A DNA stretch of 64,000 bases from Juglans regia. Its lineage: Eukaryota; Streptophyta; Magnoliopsida; Fagales; Juglandaceae. Location of the stretch: contig NC_049907.1 in the NCBI RefSeq assembly GCF_001411555.2, positions 6,704,243 to 6,768,242 of the forward strand, written 5' to 3'. The first letter of the stretch is position 1. Each line of letters starts with the position of its first letter. The notes beneath the pieces were generated by a model. It had not been told where the DNA came from. It worked only from the letters and a program-made list of their open reading frames with translations, and searched no databases. Shown here one piece after another: positions 11,640 through 22,085 of this stretch. Position numbers and translations under genes: made by a program.

Positions 11640-11805
11640 TAATAAAAGCATGTATTAGAATACTAGCTTATCGAGTATCTGATGATTTTGTGGATGGATA
11701 TTTGAGGATTGTAGAAAATGCAGTAGCTGATTGTTTAAAGAAATTTGTTAAAGCTGTCATTTCCAATGAGTATTTGAGGTCACCATTTGCTATATGTAAC
11801 ATTTT
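11640..11805 (+). pseudogene. PIF/Harbinger transposase, N-terminal fragment, out of order
   Basis: Reads ILAYRVSDDFVDGYLRI, then CLKKFVKAVISNEYLRSP, matching the region ahead of the DDE core in ALP1-like transposases (usual LAYG...DEY-RIGEST...SLK-F). In an intact gene it precedes the fragment at 11283-11620; here it follows, with the middle missing. The open frame continues to 12082, but after about 11810 the sequence (FLKDLKEGSLATKG and so on) is not recognisable as transposase. Confidence 0.6.
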
Positions 11806-12049
11806 ACATATAGATGCTTTTGTACGTTATGCTATTTATCTTTTATTAGTTTATTTTTTAAAAGATTTTCTTGCTTGTCTGTTTCAGAACATTCAAAATA
11901 AATGGGTTAAAGGAATTTTACATGATGCTGGAAACCTTATTGAAGAAAAAGTGGATGAGGTATTGAAGGAGTTTTTAAAAGATTTGAAAGAAGGTTCACT
12001 GGCAACCAAAGGGTGGCCAACTTTTCTATCTACCTATATAGTCTCAAAA

Positions 12050-14480
12050 TGTGACGCCCCCAAAACTCCGCTTAGAATGTAACATATATTTAGAGTATCG
12101 AGACATGCAATACAAAGTTACATACCCCCATTCACGATAGTTAATATGCAATGCATCATAAATTGTAACTAGCAGTATACAATAATCACAACGAAATAAG
12201 GGTGACTAGATAAAACTCATGCAGAATGAACTAAAACATCCCAATATCATTAATAACCATCATAAGTTCAAACCATAAGGTAGCATATCCTCAATACAAA
12301 CAACTTTCAAAAATAAGTTTGCATGATTAGATCAATTCCTTCATACACTCCAAAGCACAAAGGGTTAGAGCTATGAACATCAAAATTAGATCTAATCTCC
12401 GATCGAGGTCTGAATCCTCTTTAATCAGTCAAATCCACTCGTCCATCATGTCCGTCGTCATCGGGTCTTTATACGACTTCTCGCTTTCCAAGTGGAATGA
12501 TAATGGGTCACAAGGGATGAGATTTACTTGAAGTCCCAGTAAGTTAAACAATCAATATGCACAAAGATAAATTATGCTTAATAAATGATAAACATGAAAT
12601 GCATGCTATGCAGAAAATCAATATTTGTCTCCCATCCAAATTCCTCAATATTTTCAGAAAAACTTTGATGCACATTTTCTTACGGAGGACATTTTTTAAT
12701 TCAACTTAAAAAAAAAAACATAACATTTCATTATTGTTAAGCATCATCATTAACAAATCACATTAATATTAACCATAACACTAACATCATATCGTATCAT
12801 CATAGTTCTCCATATGCAATGTGAGTATCTGCTGGTGACCATAATACAACTCACGTTAAAACTACGTTGCCTATAGACTCATTCTCAATGCATTGATAAC
12901 ATAACAGTATCATTATCATCATAATATCATAACATCACAATATACAGACACACACCAGTCTTAGGTGTCATAAAATTTGACGTCGCTCTGATGCTCTTTA
13001 AAAAAATATATTCGAAACTCGTTAACTATTCTTCATCAATCTAGGAGTTACCATTCTATTTTTACTCACTATAGAGTGAATAGAGGAGTTCCACTAGAAT
13101 AATTCTCCATTATAGTCTTTGGGATCATGACAAAAATCAAGTTTCATACTATGGTTGAAAATATTTTACATGACATGCGTTTGTAAGTAAGCTTTTTGTG
13201 AAAATGAAAATTTTGTGTAACATGCTCAAAAGATGAAAGTTTCACATGTCATGTAAGCAAGTAGTCATGTACTCAATGTATCATATAGCATGATGTTTCA
13301 CGCTCAAATGACATTTATCTCATGAATGTGGCATTTATCAATAAATCATAAATAACTTATCAATGTGCAAGTTAAAGCCTAACTTACAGACTGTCCGAGT
13401 TTGAAAAATTATAACGGCTATAACCAAGGTTATACTGAGTTAGGATTTGAGTTTCTAGGAAAGATGTTCATAATAAAGAAGGGTTCAAATATAGGTATTT
13501 ACAAAAACACTCCTAAACTTTCCAAAATTGTCACTAATGCCCTAAATTTACACTATTTGCAAATGAGCCCAAAAATTAACCAAACTTCATAAACCTCACA
13601 TTTTCTATGTTCTAAAACCATATATGCCTTTAGAATTACAAAATTCAAAGTGCAACTATGCTAATCACACTCAACTCGTGTCATGCATTCTATAAATTGG
13701 TAAGTGTGATTTCCACTAATTAACCCCTATGGATGCTTGTGTACTCTTCATCAAGTGCCAATAGTAATTATAACCTTATGGCTAAATTAAGACTTAGGCT
13801 TAGATCATACAAGTTCATCCTAACACTTAAACATGGCTCAAGACTTTAATCATCATTAAATCATTCATTAAGCATGTATTATATTTCTAGCTTTATTCAC
13901 CACAAGATATTTTAAAAGTTAATTAAATCATGCATTTTCATTCTTATCCCAATAACAAAACTTTTCTAAATGCACATTATTCAAGCCTAGGTAAATTAAT
14001 CAAAACTTCATGATTTAAGCTTAAACAACTTGAACAATAAAAAGTACTGTTTTACAATGAGTTGTACCATATTTTAGATTAAAAAAAAAACAAATAATTT
14101 TAGATAAAGCAAAAAAAGTATTAGCATGTACGTTCATCAACCTAAATAAAGATGCTTGACATGATAATAATGCATTATGATTTATAAATCATAATTATCT
14201 CTTCTAATAGTTGATCTCCTGACCACTAATTGATTTTCCCAATCTTCAAAATTAACTAATCATCATCAGCAAATTAGTGAGATGCAATCACCAAAATACA
14301 ATTAAAAAGGAAAAAAAAAGTGTGATTGTCAAATTATAAATGTCAAAGGGGATACAAATTATTATTTTAAAATTTTATTGAAATGCTTATATAAAATATA
14401 GTGGGGCGGATTGATCTTCTGTTGCACTCTGCCTGAAATTCTTCTAGTCCAAGATCATATACATACATATATCTTATATA
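12050..14480. other. AT-rich stretch with an LTR-like start
   Basis: TGTGACGCCCCC at 12050 resembles the terminus of long-LTR Gypsy (chromovirus) elements. The following 2.4 kb is AT-rich with CATCAT-like runs common in such LTRs. No matching 3' terminus, target duplication, primer-binding site or coding domain was found. Open frames here (for example 13401-13592) look random. Confidence 0.3.
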
Positions 14481-14490
14481 TGTGTATGTG

Positions 14491-15460
14491 TAGGCCTGCA
14501 ACCCGACCAAATCGTGCTTGATTTGGGCCCGATCCGACATTCATGCTAATATAGAAAAATCCGACCCGACTCTAGTCGGGTCAACCCCTTTGATATCGAC
14601 CAATCTCCAGAAATGTCATTTGAAACCCCTCTAAACCCACAGCCTATACATGGCTTTCTTCTTCAATTGCTGTAAATTCTTTCAAAGCCTCCAAATTGTT
14701 CTCTACACAGCCTACTTCGAACAACTAGGGTTTTGAAAGTAAGGGTGAGAAGGAACTTAGACATGGAATCACCATGAGGGCCAAGGTAAGATTTGATTGT
14801 AGTCTTATAACTCTTATTGCCGTATGATATTTGTCGGGCCCTACTATTTGCTCGATCTAAAAACTTAAAAATAGGCATTTTTTTAATTTTCCTAATCTCG
14901 TGCTGGGGTTTGCTCTTTGGTTTCACAGTGGAAGAGGAAGCGCATGAGGAGGTTGAAGAGGAAGCGCTGAAACATGAGGCAGAGATCCAAGTAGTTCTTT
15001 GCCAATAAATCAACGTTGTTTTGTGTCTAATCAGTTTTTTATTAGAGAGTCATAGTGTTTTCCATTTCTACGTTTGGATTTAATATCTGAAAGGTTGGAG
15101 TTTTGTGCTGTTGAATGAGTTTATCCCTTTCGCTCTCCGTCGGATCTGTCCAAGTCTACAACGCATCGAAGAAAATAGGGCCCAACGTTGCAACAAAATT
15201 ATGCCTCCGACCTCGCGAGCTTGGCTTACTATCAACCCTATCGCATTGCCGCAGTGCAGGTAGGGCACAGACTTCACCTGCGACAACGACTTAGGTGATA
15301 ACATTTATTGTCGGATGGATGGCATAAGGTCTGTAATTGTCGGATCGAAATCGACAGTTAGTGGGTTTGACTCGCAAGTTCGTTCAACCCGCTTTTTATC
15401 GGACGGGTCGTGTCGGTTCGTACAAACGGATCGGGTCAGCGCCTTTTCTGCACATCCCTA
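14491..15460. mobile_element. Non-autonomous hAT-type element carrying an RPL41 gene copy
   Basis: A 970-bp element with a perfect 8-bp target duplication TGTATGTG (14483-14490 and 15461-15468), the hAT hallmark. Ends are TAGGCCTGCA and, read inward from the right, TAGGGATGTGCA; both continue into GACCCGA-type repeats (imperfect inverted subterminal sequence rich in CCCGAC and GGTCGGG). There is no transposase. The interior contains a two-exon RPL41 copy with its intron and a leader-like 5' region, so the element has picked up genomic rather than cDNA sequence. Mobility would have depended on a hAT transposase elsewhere. Confidence 0.82.
14774..14994 (+). pseudogene. RPL41: Captured 60S ribosomal protein L41 gene
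   Basis: Exon 1 (14774-14785) encodes MRAK and ends at a GT donor. An intron of 143 bp ends TTTCACAG. Exon 2 (14929-14994) encodes WKRKRMRRLKRKR, TGA (14968-14970), then NMRQRSK and TAG. L41 is a 25-residue, almost wholly basic ribosomal peptide (family pattern MRAKWKKKRMRRLKRKR, then RKMRQRSK), so the match covers the whole protein, with a stop where one Arg should be. ACTAGGGTTT near 14725 is a telo-box, common in plant ribosomal protein promoters, and supports capture of promoter and leader too. A truncated peptide of 17 residues could be made. It lies inside the hAT element 14491-15460. Confidence 0.85.
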
Positions 15461-15469
15461 TGTATGTGT

Positions 15470-16150
15470 ATATATGAGTGGATAATTTTGGAGATGGAGA
15501 ATGTAATAAGATGTCTTCAGCTAGGTTACATGCATGCATGTCGACTAATAATTAAGGCTGCATGTACAATGCCCACAAGTTTGATTTCTCCAAAAATACT
15601 AAAATATTATTTCGACTCGCAGAAATTATCTTTGCAGATATATATATTTATATATATGTATATGATGCTATGAATTATTTCATGTATCCAAATATTAATT
15701 TATAAACATGACGTTTTATTTTTGCAAAGTCATTAATTAATGCTATAAACAAATAGTAGAAAGAAAATTTTTCCTTAAAATCAATTGAAACACCCTGATG
15801 AGTGATGACTTTACAGAGAGTAAATGATCGAGACCAATGGGAACCTCAAAATTAGAAATCATTTACAAGATTATGAAATAAGAACAAGATCAGAATAATT
15901 CCTCCTAATACTTTCTACTTGCCTATAATTGAAAAAAAATCCAACTTACAAATTAATCTTCCAAGACGTACAGAACGTACATGATTAATTTACAACCGTA
16001 TTTTTTTTTAAGAAGAGGACGGCACTCCAATTTTATTAATAGTTGAAATTATTGCATTCCAAAAATATATAGGCACTGTACATCAAGGAATTACTGCAAC
16101 ATTGTCCAATTGAAAATTTCATGCGCACATATTTCTTTATAGGAATTGCA
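15470..16150. other. Intergenic, no gene seen
   Basis: AT-rich sequence between the hAT element and the kinase pseudogene. No domain, terminal repeat or RNA gene recognised. The frame at 15410-15673 appears random. Confidence 0.6.
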
Positions 16151-17704
16151 TGTTAAACTCCAATAGGTATGGTTGAAGGGAGGGTGTTCAAAAGAAGCTG
16201 CAAAAGCCTTTTTATCTGACCTTTGGACCTCCAAGTTTTCACCCTCTTCCGGCCAAGAAGATAAGGTCGAATCATCATCATCAACAGAAAACGAGCTGCA
16301 AATAGAAGAGTCTCTAAACTCAAAATCAATCTCGTTCTAGGAAACGCTTGGAGATGCATGCCACTTCATGCTCTTCGTTCTTCAAGTACTCATCTTCAAG
16401 TTGATCTCCTACACGGGTCAAGAATGGATGATCCACTAGCATCTCAGCCGTGAATCTGTATGTAGGTTTCCTCACGAGAGACGACTTCAAGAAACTCTTT
16501 GCTTCATCTGAAACTCCACTTGGCATTTTGGGAACTTCACGCTCATCGCCAATCAGCTGTAAAAGCTCGTATGCATTCAACTCTTCCTCCCTATCCCAAG
16601 GAGATTTTCCAATAAGCATCTCACACACAAGACACCCAAGAGCCCAAATATCATAGGGAGGCTCCTGTACATTCTCATTCACCGCTTCAGGTGCCATATA
16701 GAGAGGCGTGCCTCTCAAGTAAACGTTCAAGTCCATCATCCTCTTATTTTTCTGTGCCGATCTCTTCGCCAACCCAAAATCTCCAATCTTTGTTACAAAA
16801 TTACTGCCGGGGCTAATGGCGGGCACGAGTAAAACATTCTCAGGCTTTAAATCGCAGTGAACGAAACCATAGTCGTGAATGTGACTGAGCCCTTCGAGGA
16901 TTGACCAGGTATAGCACTTTATATCAGTTTCGGGCAACCGACAGCCATCAGATTTCTCGATTGAATCTGCTAGTGTTCCTCCAGAGGCATACTCCAATAA
17001 AAGATTATAATGTAAGAGTTTTATTTAAACTCAATATCCCACACACCCATCTTGATAGAGTTTAGAATAGTTCAAAACTTATCAGTTAATAGATGAGTTA
17101 TAATGGGATAAGAAAACTTCTAAGAGATAAGATCAACTCTCTATCTCTAATCACAGTCAAACACAAAATCCTAGATAATTTCTTAATGGTCAGAAATCTA
17201 TAAATAGAACTGAAGGATTAAAGGGTTCTCACGTACAACATCAGAGTACCTCTAGCCATCAGGAGACACTTGTGAGGCTAAGTTGCTAGAGTGATCCTCC
17301 TCTCATAGTTAGATCAAATTATTCATCAAACATATGGAGAAAGGTACAAATTTAATTATCATTGTTTTATTATTGTGGATCATAGAAAATTAAAGATCCA
17401 ATTATTAATGTTCATGTTAAAATATTTAACATGTAAATCATATCGCTATTTTCCTGGGTCGTAATCTCTTCTGAAAAACAGTAAATCACATAAGGGGAGC
17501 CTTTGACGTTGTCGAGAACCTCTTTCTCCTTCTAGAGCGAACCAGAAATAGACACCTCTACAGATTTCACCGCCATGGTTGAAGGGAAACAAACGAACCT
17601 TGATTTGGATTTCTTCAAAGTGGCAAGAAACAAGGACCCAAAACCTCCTTGCTGATCGATAGCCCTCTCACCCAACTTTCTCCATCACCAAACGTTCTCT
17701 CCGT
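16150..17704 (-). pseudogene. MAPKKK17/18-like protein kinase, left copy, split by a solo LTR
   Basis: Minus strand. The N-terminus should start at about 17704, where ATG has become ACG, followed by WVRGLSIS and a one-base deletion in the glycine-rich loop. MAVKSVEVS follows at about 17570, then TAG at 17532-17534. After LTR 17011-17431 the kinase resumes as LLLEYASGGTLADSIEKSDG and is open from 16997 to 16326. It shows HCDLKPENVLL (catalytic loop), KIGDFGLAKR (Mg-binding DFG), RGTPLYMAPEAV (activation segment and APE) and DIWALGCLVCEML. A frame change after FLERD leads to an acidic tail (SVDDDDSTLSSWPEEGENLE). The short single-domain layout and HCD in place of HRD fit the plant MEKK-like MAPKKK17-21 group, cytosolic stress-signalling kinases. 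The start loss, stop, frameshift and LTR make this copy dead. Confidence 0.85.
17011..17431. mobile_element. Solo LTR inside the kinase coding sequence
   Basis: 421 bp, starting TGTAAGAG and ending TTTAACA, flanked by TATAA (17006-17010) and TGTAA (17432-17436), a 5-bp target duplication with one substitution. The right kinase copy reads through the same point (AGATTGTAAACC at 54645), confirming an insertion after the duplication or in one copy only. A TATA box (CTATAAATAGA, about 17200) fits an LTR promoter. No internal sequence remains. Confidence 0.85.
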
Positions 17705-18171
17705 TTCCTTTTTCTGATCTGGAGTTAATAATTTAGCTTGATCTCATTAGTATTCCTAATTCTGTTAGAAATAATGAAAACTAGCAGAAGTGAAAATAAT
17801 CGACTTTCTACTCGATCGTTTCTCTTCCGCTTTGCTACAAAACAATACAGAGAATCGTTGTTTGATCGATCTCAATATTTATACAACTTATGGTTAAGCT
17901 AATTGTGTAGTAGGAATAGAACACTCGGAACGAGCGTGCGGTCATGTGGTTTTAGAGTTTGGAGGAACCTTCAATTCCTTGGTTTTGAAACCCACGCAGA
18001 AGTCCAAGCTACCAGATTTTATAGTTTATATATATATATGCCCTCTTTTATTACGCCCACCGCAACACTTATCTACAACCTCACCAAGGAGAAGACCTAT
18101 GCTTGTAAGGGAAAAATATAAGAGCAATGCTAACTATAGTTCCCATTGGGAACTGCATATGTTGGGTTAGT

Positions 18172-18430
18172 CAAATTTATTTTTAATTTTTTTTAAATTA
18201 TAATAATATCCTTATCAAAATGGTACTTTTTTCAATTTAATGAAGAGTTTGTACACGCAGTCTCCATTTGGGGACTGCAAATAGAATTTCTCAAAAAAAA
18301 AAATATTTGCAATTCCCATTTGGGACTGCATGTGCAAACCATTCATTAAATAGAAAAAAAATACCATTTTGTTAAAGATATTATTATAATTTTAAAAAAT
18401 TAAAGATAAAATTGACTAAACTTACACATA
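18172..18430. mobile_element. Palindromic foldback MITE
   Basis: Two arms of roughly 115 bp are inverted copies of each other around about 18300. The left arm has TTATAATAATATCCTTATC and GCAGTCTCCATTTGGGGAC. The right arm, reverse-complemented, has TTATAATAATATCTTTAAC and GCAGTCCCAAATGGG. It has no coding potential and is absent from the duplicate block at 55.2 kb. Ends and target duplication were not fixed. A half-unit is at 6712-6838. Confidence 0.7.
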
Positions 18431-19947
18431 CATTCCTTAAAAAAAACTTATCTCCTTGTTTGGTTTCTGATTTCACAGGTTTTTTTTTTTTGTTTGTTCT
18501 GATTTGGAATTGGGGCCTTGTGGTTTATACCAAAAGTTAATATTTTTTACACTAATTAAGGGAGAAAATAGATCAAAGTTCTAGGCAAAATTGATTTCTT
18601 ATGGGTATTGGATATATACTGATCAAATTGGTACTCTAGCCTAACTATTTCTATGGCTCTTTGATAGTGGGGAAATTTTTTGTTGGTGTTCTCAATTTAT
18701 AGGGAGAAATTATATTTTGCTCCCTTGAACTACTACCATTTTTTCAATTTACTCCCTGAAATACTTTTTTCTTATGTCGAAAACCTCTCCATGGCAAGGT
18801 TCTTGGTGGGTCGACCACCCAAACAGAGTAAATCTCGGTCCCTCACGAAAGTTTCCTTATACAAAACTGGTTAAATTACTGGCTTTTCACCAGGGGTATG
18901 GCCCAAATGATTGTTTGCACCCTAAAATACTTTTAATCTTTTTGCAAGTAATTTACTCCCTAAGATACTAAAATGGATAATTAGAACCCTAAGCTATCAA
19001 TTTATTCAATTTGCATCTTGATTAGAGTTTTTGGGTGCAAATTGGAAAAAATGATGGGGGTTCAAAACTGCAAAATGTATTTTCATTGAACTCCTAGTAT
19101 ATCACATTTATTGTTGATGGGCATTTAGCCTAGACAAGGTTCCATTTTTACTAAAAAAGTATCAATTTGATCTCCTAACTATAAAAGTTTTAAGCTTCCT
19201 TCTTTCTTTTCCCTTTTTATGCCCTGACATCGGTTTCTAGCAAGCTTGGGAAATTGTAAGATCTTGTTTTGCAGTTTTGTCATGGAATTTCTTGATTAAG
19301 CAACAATGGTGAAAACTCATTGGGTGATCTATATGATTCGTTAGAATTTGAAGTCGAGTTACAAGGTGGAGAAGGACAAGTTTAAGAGTTACTATGTGAT
19401 GGGTCCTTAATCATTTTGTAGAACAAAACAACCTTCCTTCTTGTATTATTTATGTTATAAATGATCAGGTCATAGTTTGTATGGCTTAATGATTCCCATC
19501 TGGGGTGTTTGGATAGTCAAAATTCAGTTCACCTTTTTATGCTCTAATAAGCTTGCCAATTCAAGCTTCCCAAGTGTAACTCAAAAGTCAGTCTGGTCTA
19601 GCTTATTGATATAAAAACACTTGATAAGCTTGATCTGGTTATGCATCCGTGAACAAAGTCATATTTCCTTGCTCTCAGAGATTCTTGGGTTGGCCTGGTA
19701 GGATTAATGTTGTCTTGACAGGTTTTCATTAGATTTGATATTTGCACTTCCATAATTTCTAGGCATTTTTAAGTTTCTATGATGCATTGAAAAGAAAAAA
19801 GATGTATTTCTTAGAATCTAGCAAATAGTAATCGTCATTGTATTAATGTATTCTGATTAGTGAAACTATTTAGGCAATTTACCCTCTGATATTTTCTTGG
19901 TGTTGTGCTATCATTTATAATCCATCGTACAACTCATCTTCATATCT

Positions 19948-22085
19948 CAGGGGTGGGTAGCGGGGCCACGACCCCGCTACACTGCCCGTTCGCCCCTGCC
20001 CCGCCTAGGCAAAGAGGGGATCCGTGTGACAGATGCAGAGGGCCGGTGGCCCCTCCCTCATCTGCGGCCCCCAGTAAAGGTGAGGAATGAAGGAAGCCCA
20101 GTCAGGCTCCAGATTTCCCCCACCCCATATATATAATATATAATTATATTAAAAAAGCCCCATCGACGAAATGATGTCGTTTTTGTCGTTTTGTCTATAA
20201 ACTGTGTCGTTTTGTCTATGGGGTTTTTTAAAAAACAACCCAGACAAAACGATGTCATTTGGTCTGGGTTAGTTTATCCCCCCTTCCCCTTCTCGAGTCA
20301 CTCTCTCTCTCAATTCTCTCTCCATTGCTCGTCCTTTCATTGTGTCTTGTGTCCGCTCATCTCTGTCACTCTCTATGTTTGTCGATGTCACTCTTTGTGT
20401 CCATCACATCATTGTCATCGAAGGTAGGCCCCAAATCCGAACCTTTTAGTTTTAGTATTTTATGTTTTTTTTTAGTTATGGTGATTGGAGAAAGGTTGAG
20501 ATTAAATGGAGATTGAGGATGGGCCTTTGTGAACTGTGCGTTGTGGAGAATCGAGATTTGATTGTGCATATGATTGTGATTTGTAAACTGTTGTGAATCT
20601 ATGATTTTGTGCATTCATTTTGAATTGGAAGCCTAAACTAATTTAGGGTTCCAATCCAAAACCCTAAAGTAATTTAGGGGTTTCAATCTTAGTATTAATC
20701 AAGGATAAATCATTAGTAAGATCTTACTATTGAAACTTAAATTAAATTTGGGCACATACATGGTACATCACAGTTAAAGGTGGACTTAGAAGAACAATGT
20801 AAGAAGAGTCCAATATTGAGATCCTTAGAAGAGAATAGTCAATCTAGACTAGAGATTGGACTAAAAACAAAAGGCGGATGAGAGTGGTGGAGGTTCTAAG
20901 TTGAGTGGGTATACTAAGTATGACTCCAATGAGTATAGAAGAAAGTTAGCTCGTATGGTTATCATGGACGAGCTACATTTTCAGTATGTGGAGCGAAGAG
21001 AATTCCAAGAATATTCCGGTTGCTTGGAACCTAGGTTTAATATTCTTTCTCGCCGCACTGTGGCAAAGAATATTAAAAAACATTACCAAAAGGAGAATGA
21101 TTTATTGAGGGGCTAATTTGCGGGTCAAGTTGTTTGCCTTACTGTTGTACATGGACATCCGTCCAAAATTTTAATTGCATGTCTTTTATTGTGCATTTCA
21201 TTAATTGTGATTGGACACTACATAAGAAATTTGTGAAGTTTTGTCTAATTTCTTATCACAAAGGTGAGACGACTGGAAAGGCCTTGGAGGCCTCAATAAA
21301 GGAGTGGGGGTTGGCAGGGGTTTCGATAGTTACAGTTGATAATGTCTTGTCTAACGATATGACATTGGGATATCTTAAAACCTATCTTAGAAAGGCGAAT
21401 AAGAGAATCTTGGGTGGTGGTTGTATATTAAATGTGTTGCACATATTTTGAATTTAATTGTGATCGATGGCTTGAAAGATGTTGATGACTCGGTTGCATG
21501 AGTTAGAATGGCTATGAGCTTTGTGAGATCTTCTCCTACTAGATTGGAGAAATTCAAAGTTGCTGCAAGGAATGCGAGCACAACATTCAAGAATGGTCTT
21601 TGTATTGATGTTCCTACAACATAGAAGAACTGAACCTTTTGATGTTAGAAGTGGCCCATGAATATAAAGTAGCTTTTGAATTATTGGGTAATGAATATAT
21701 CCAATATGTCAGATATTTTGATGAGTACGGGAGGTTAGGAAAGTCTATTGATAAATAATCGGGAGGTGATTGCTATCTTTGTAGATTTTTTAAGGATTTT
21801 CTACAAGGTGACATTGAAAATATCTGGTTCTTTGTACCCTATATCCAATGTATTCACTCAATAAATATGTATGATGAAAGAAGAATTGGATGAGATGTGT
21901 ATGAGTGACCATGGTATATGAGGGTCAAATATGACAAGTATTGGAGGGATTTGAGTAGGCAAAATATTTTGTTATATTTTGGCTATTGTTCTTGATCCCT
22001 AGCTCAAGTTGATGGCATGGTATATAGTTTGGGACTTGTGCACGGGGTTACATGGGCTGAGCTTATTGGTGGTATGGTTAGAGAC
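19948..22085 (+). mobile_element. Decayed hAT transposon, 5' end preserved
   Basis: Starts CAGGGGTGGGTAGCGGGG, a typical hAT terminal inverted repeat, with an internal hairpin TAGCGGGG/CCCCGCTA (19958-19965 and 19972-19979). A subterminal zone (20160-20260) repeats GTCGTTTTGTC-like sequence. The transposase remnant follows at 20890-21760. The 3' end is lost where LINE sequence begins at about 22085, so the target duplication cannot be checked. Confidence 0.65.
20890..21765 (+). pseudogene. hAT transposase (RICESLEEPER/DAYSLEEPER type), frameshifted
   Basis: Pieces in three frames follow family order: RRKLARMVIMDELHFQYVER (about 20940-21000), a TWTSVQNFNCMSF-like RNase H-fold start (21150-21190), HKGETTGKALEAS (21260-21300), VTVDNVLSNDMTLGYLKTYL (21333-21392), then AHILNLIVIDGLKDVDDSVA (21438-21497) and FVRSSPTRLEKFK (21520-21558). 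This is the catalytic region of plant hAT transposases that cut and paste DNA in the nucleus. VDNxSSND is partly kept but frames break at least three times. No C-terminal dimerisation domain was recognised. Confidence 0.75.

Larger units (their letters stand above)
16427..19870. repeat. Left copy of direct duplication (kinase block)
   Basis: Matches 54080-56352 in the same orientation, from within the kinase C-terminal lobe through its 5' flank and about 2 kb beyond (for example GAGTTAATAATTTAGCTTG at 17722 and 54932, and TTTTAAGCTTCCTTCTTTC near 19188 and 55697). The left copy additionally holds the solo LTR 17011-17431 and the foldback MITE near 18172-18430. It shares no homology with the inverted CNGC arms. 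Confidence 0.8.

Noticed and set aside
11810..12082. Continuation of the 11690 frame as a possible new gene exon
   Set aside because: There is a TTTCAG acceptor-like site before 11888, but no family is recognisable and the sequence runs directly into an LTR-like terminus at 12050.
12050..14480. Complete long LTR
   Set aside because: Only the TGTGACGCCCCC start is convincing; no matching end or target duplication was found.
20191..20516. Overlapping short frames rich in Ser, Leu and Cys
   Set aside because: Subterminal region of the hAT element, TC-rich; no conserved motif.
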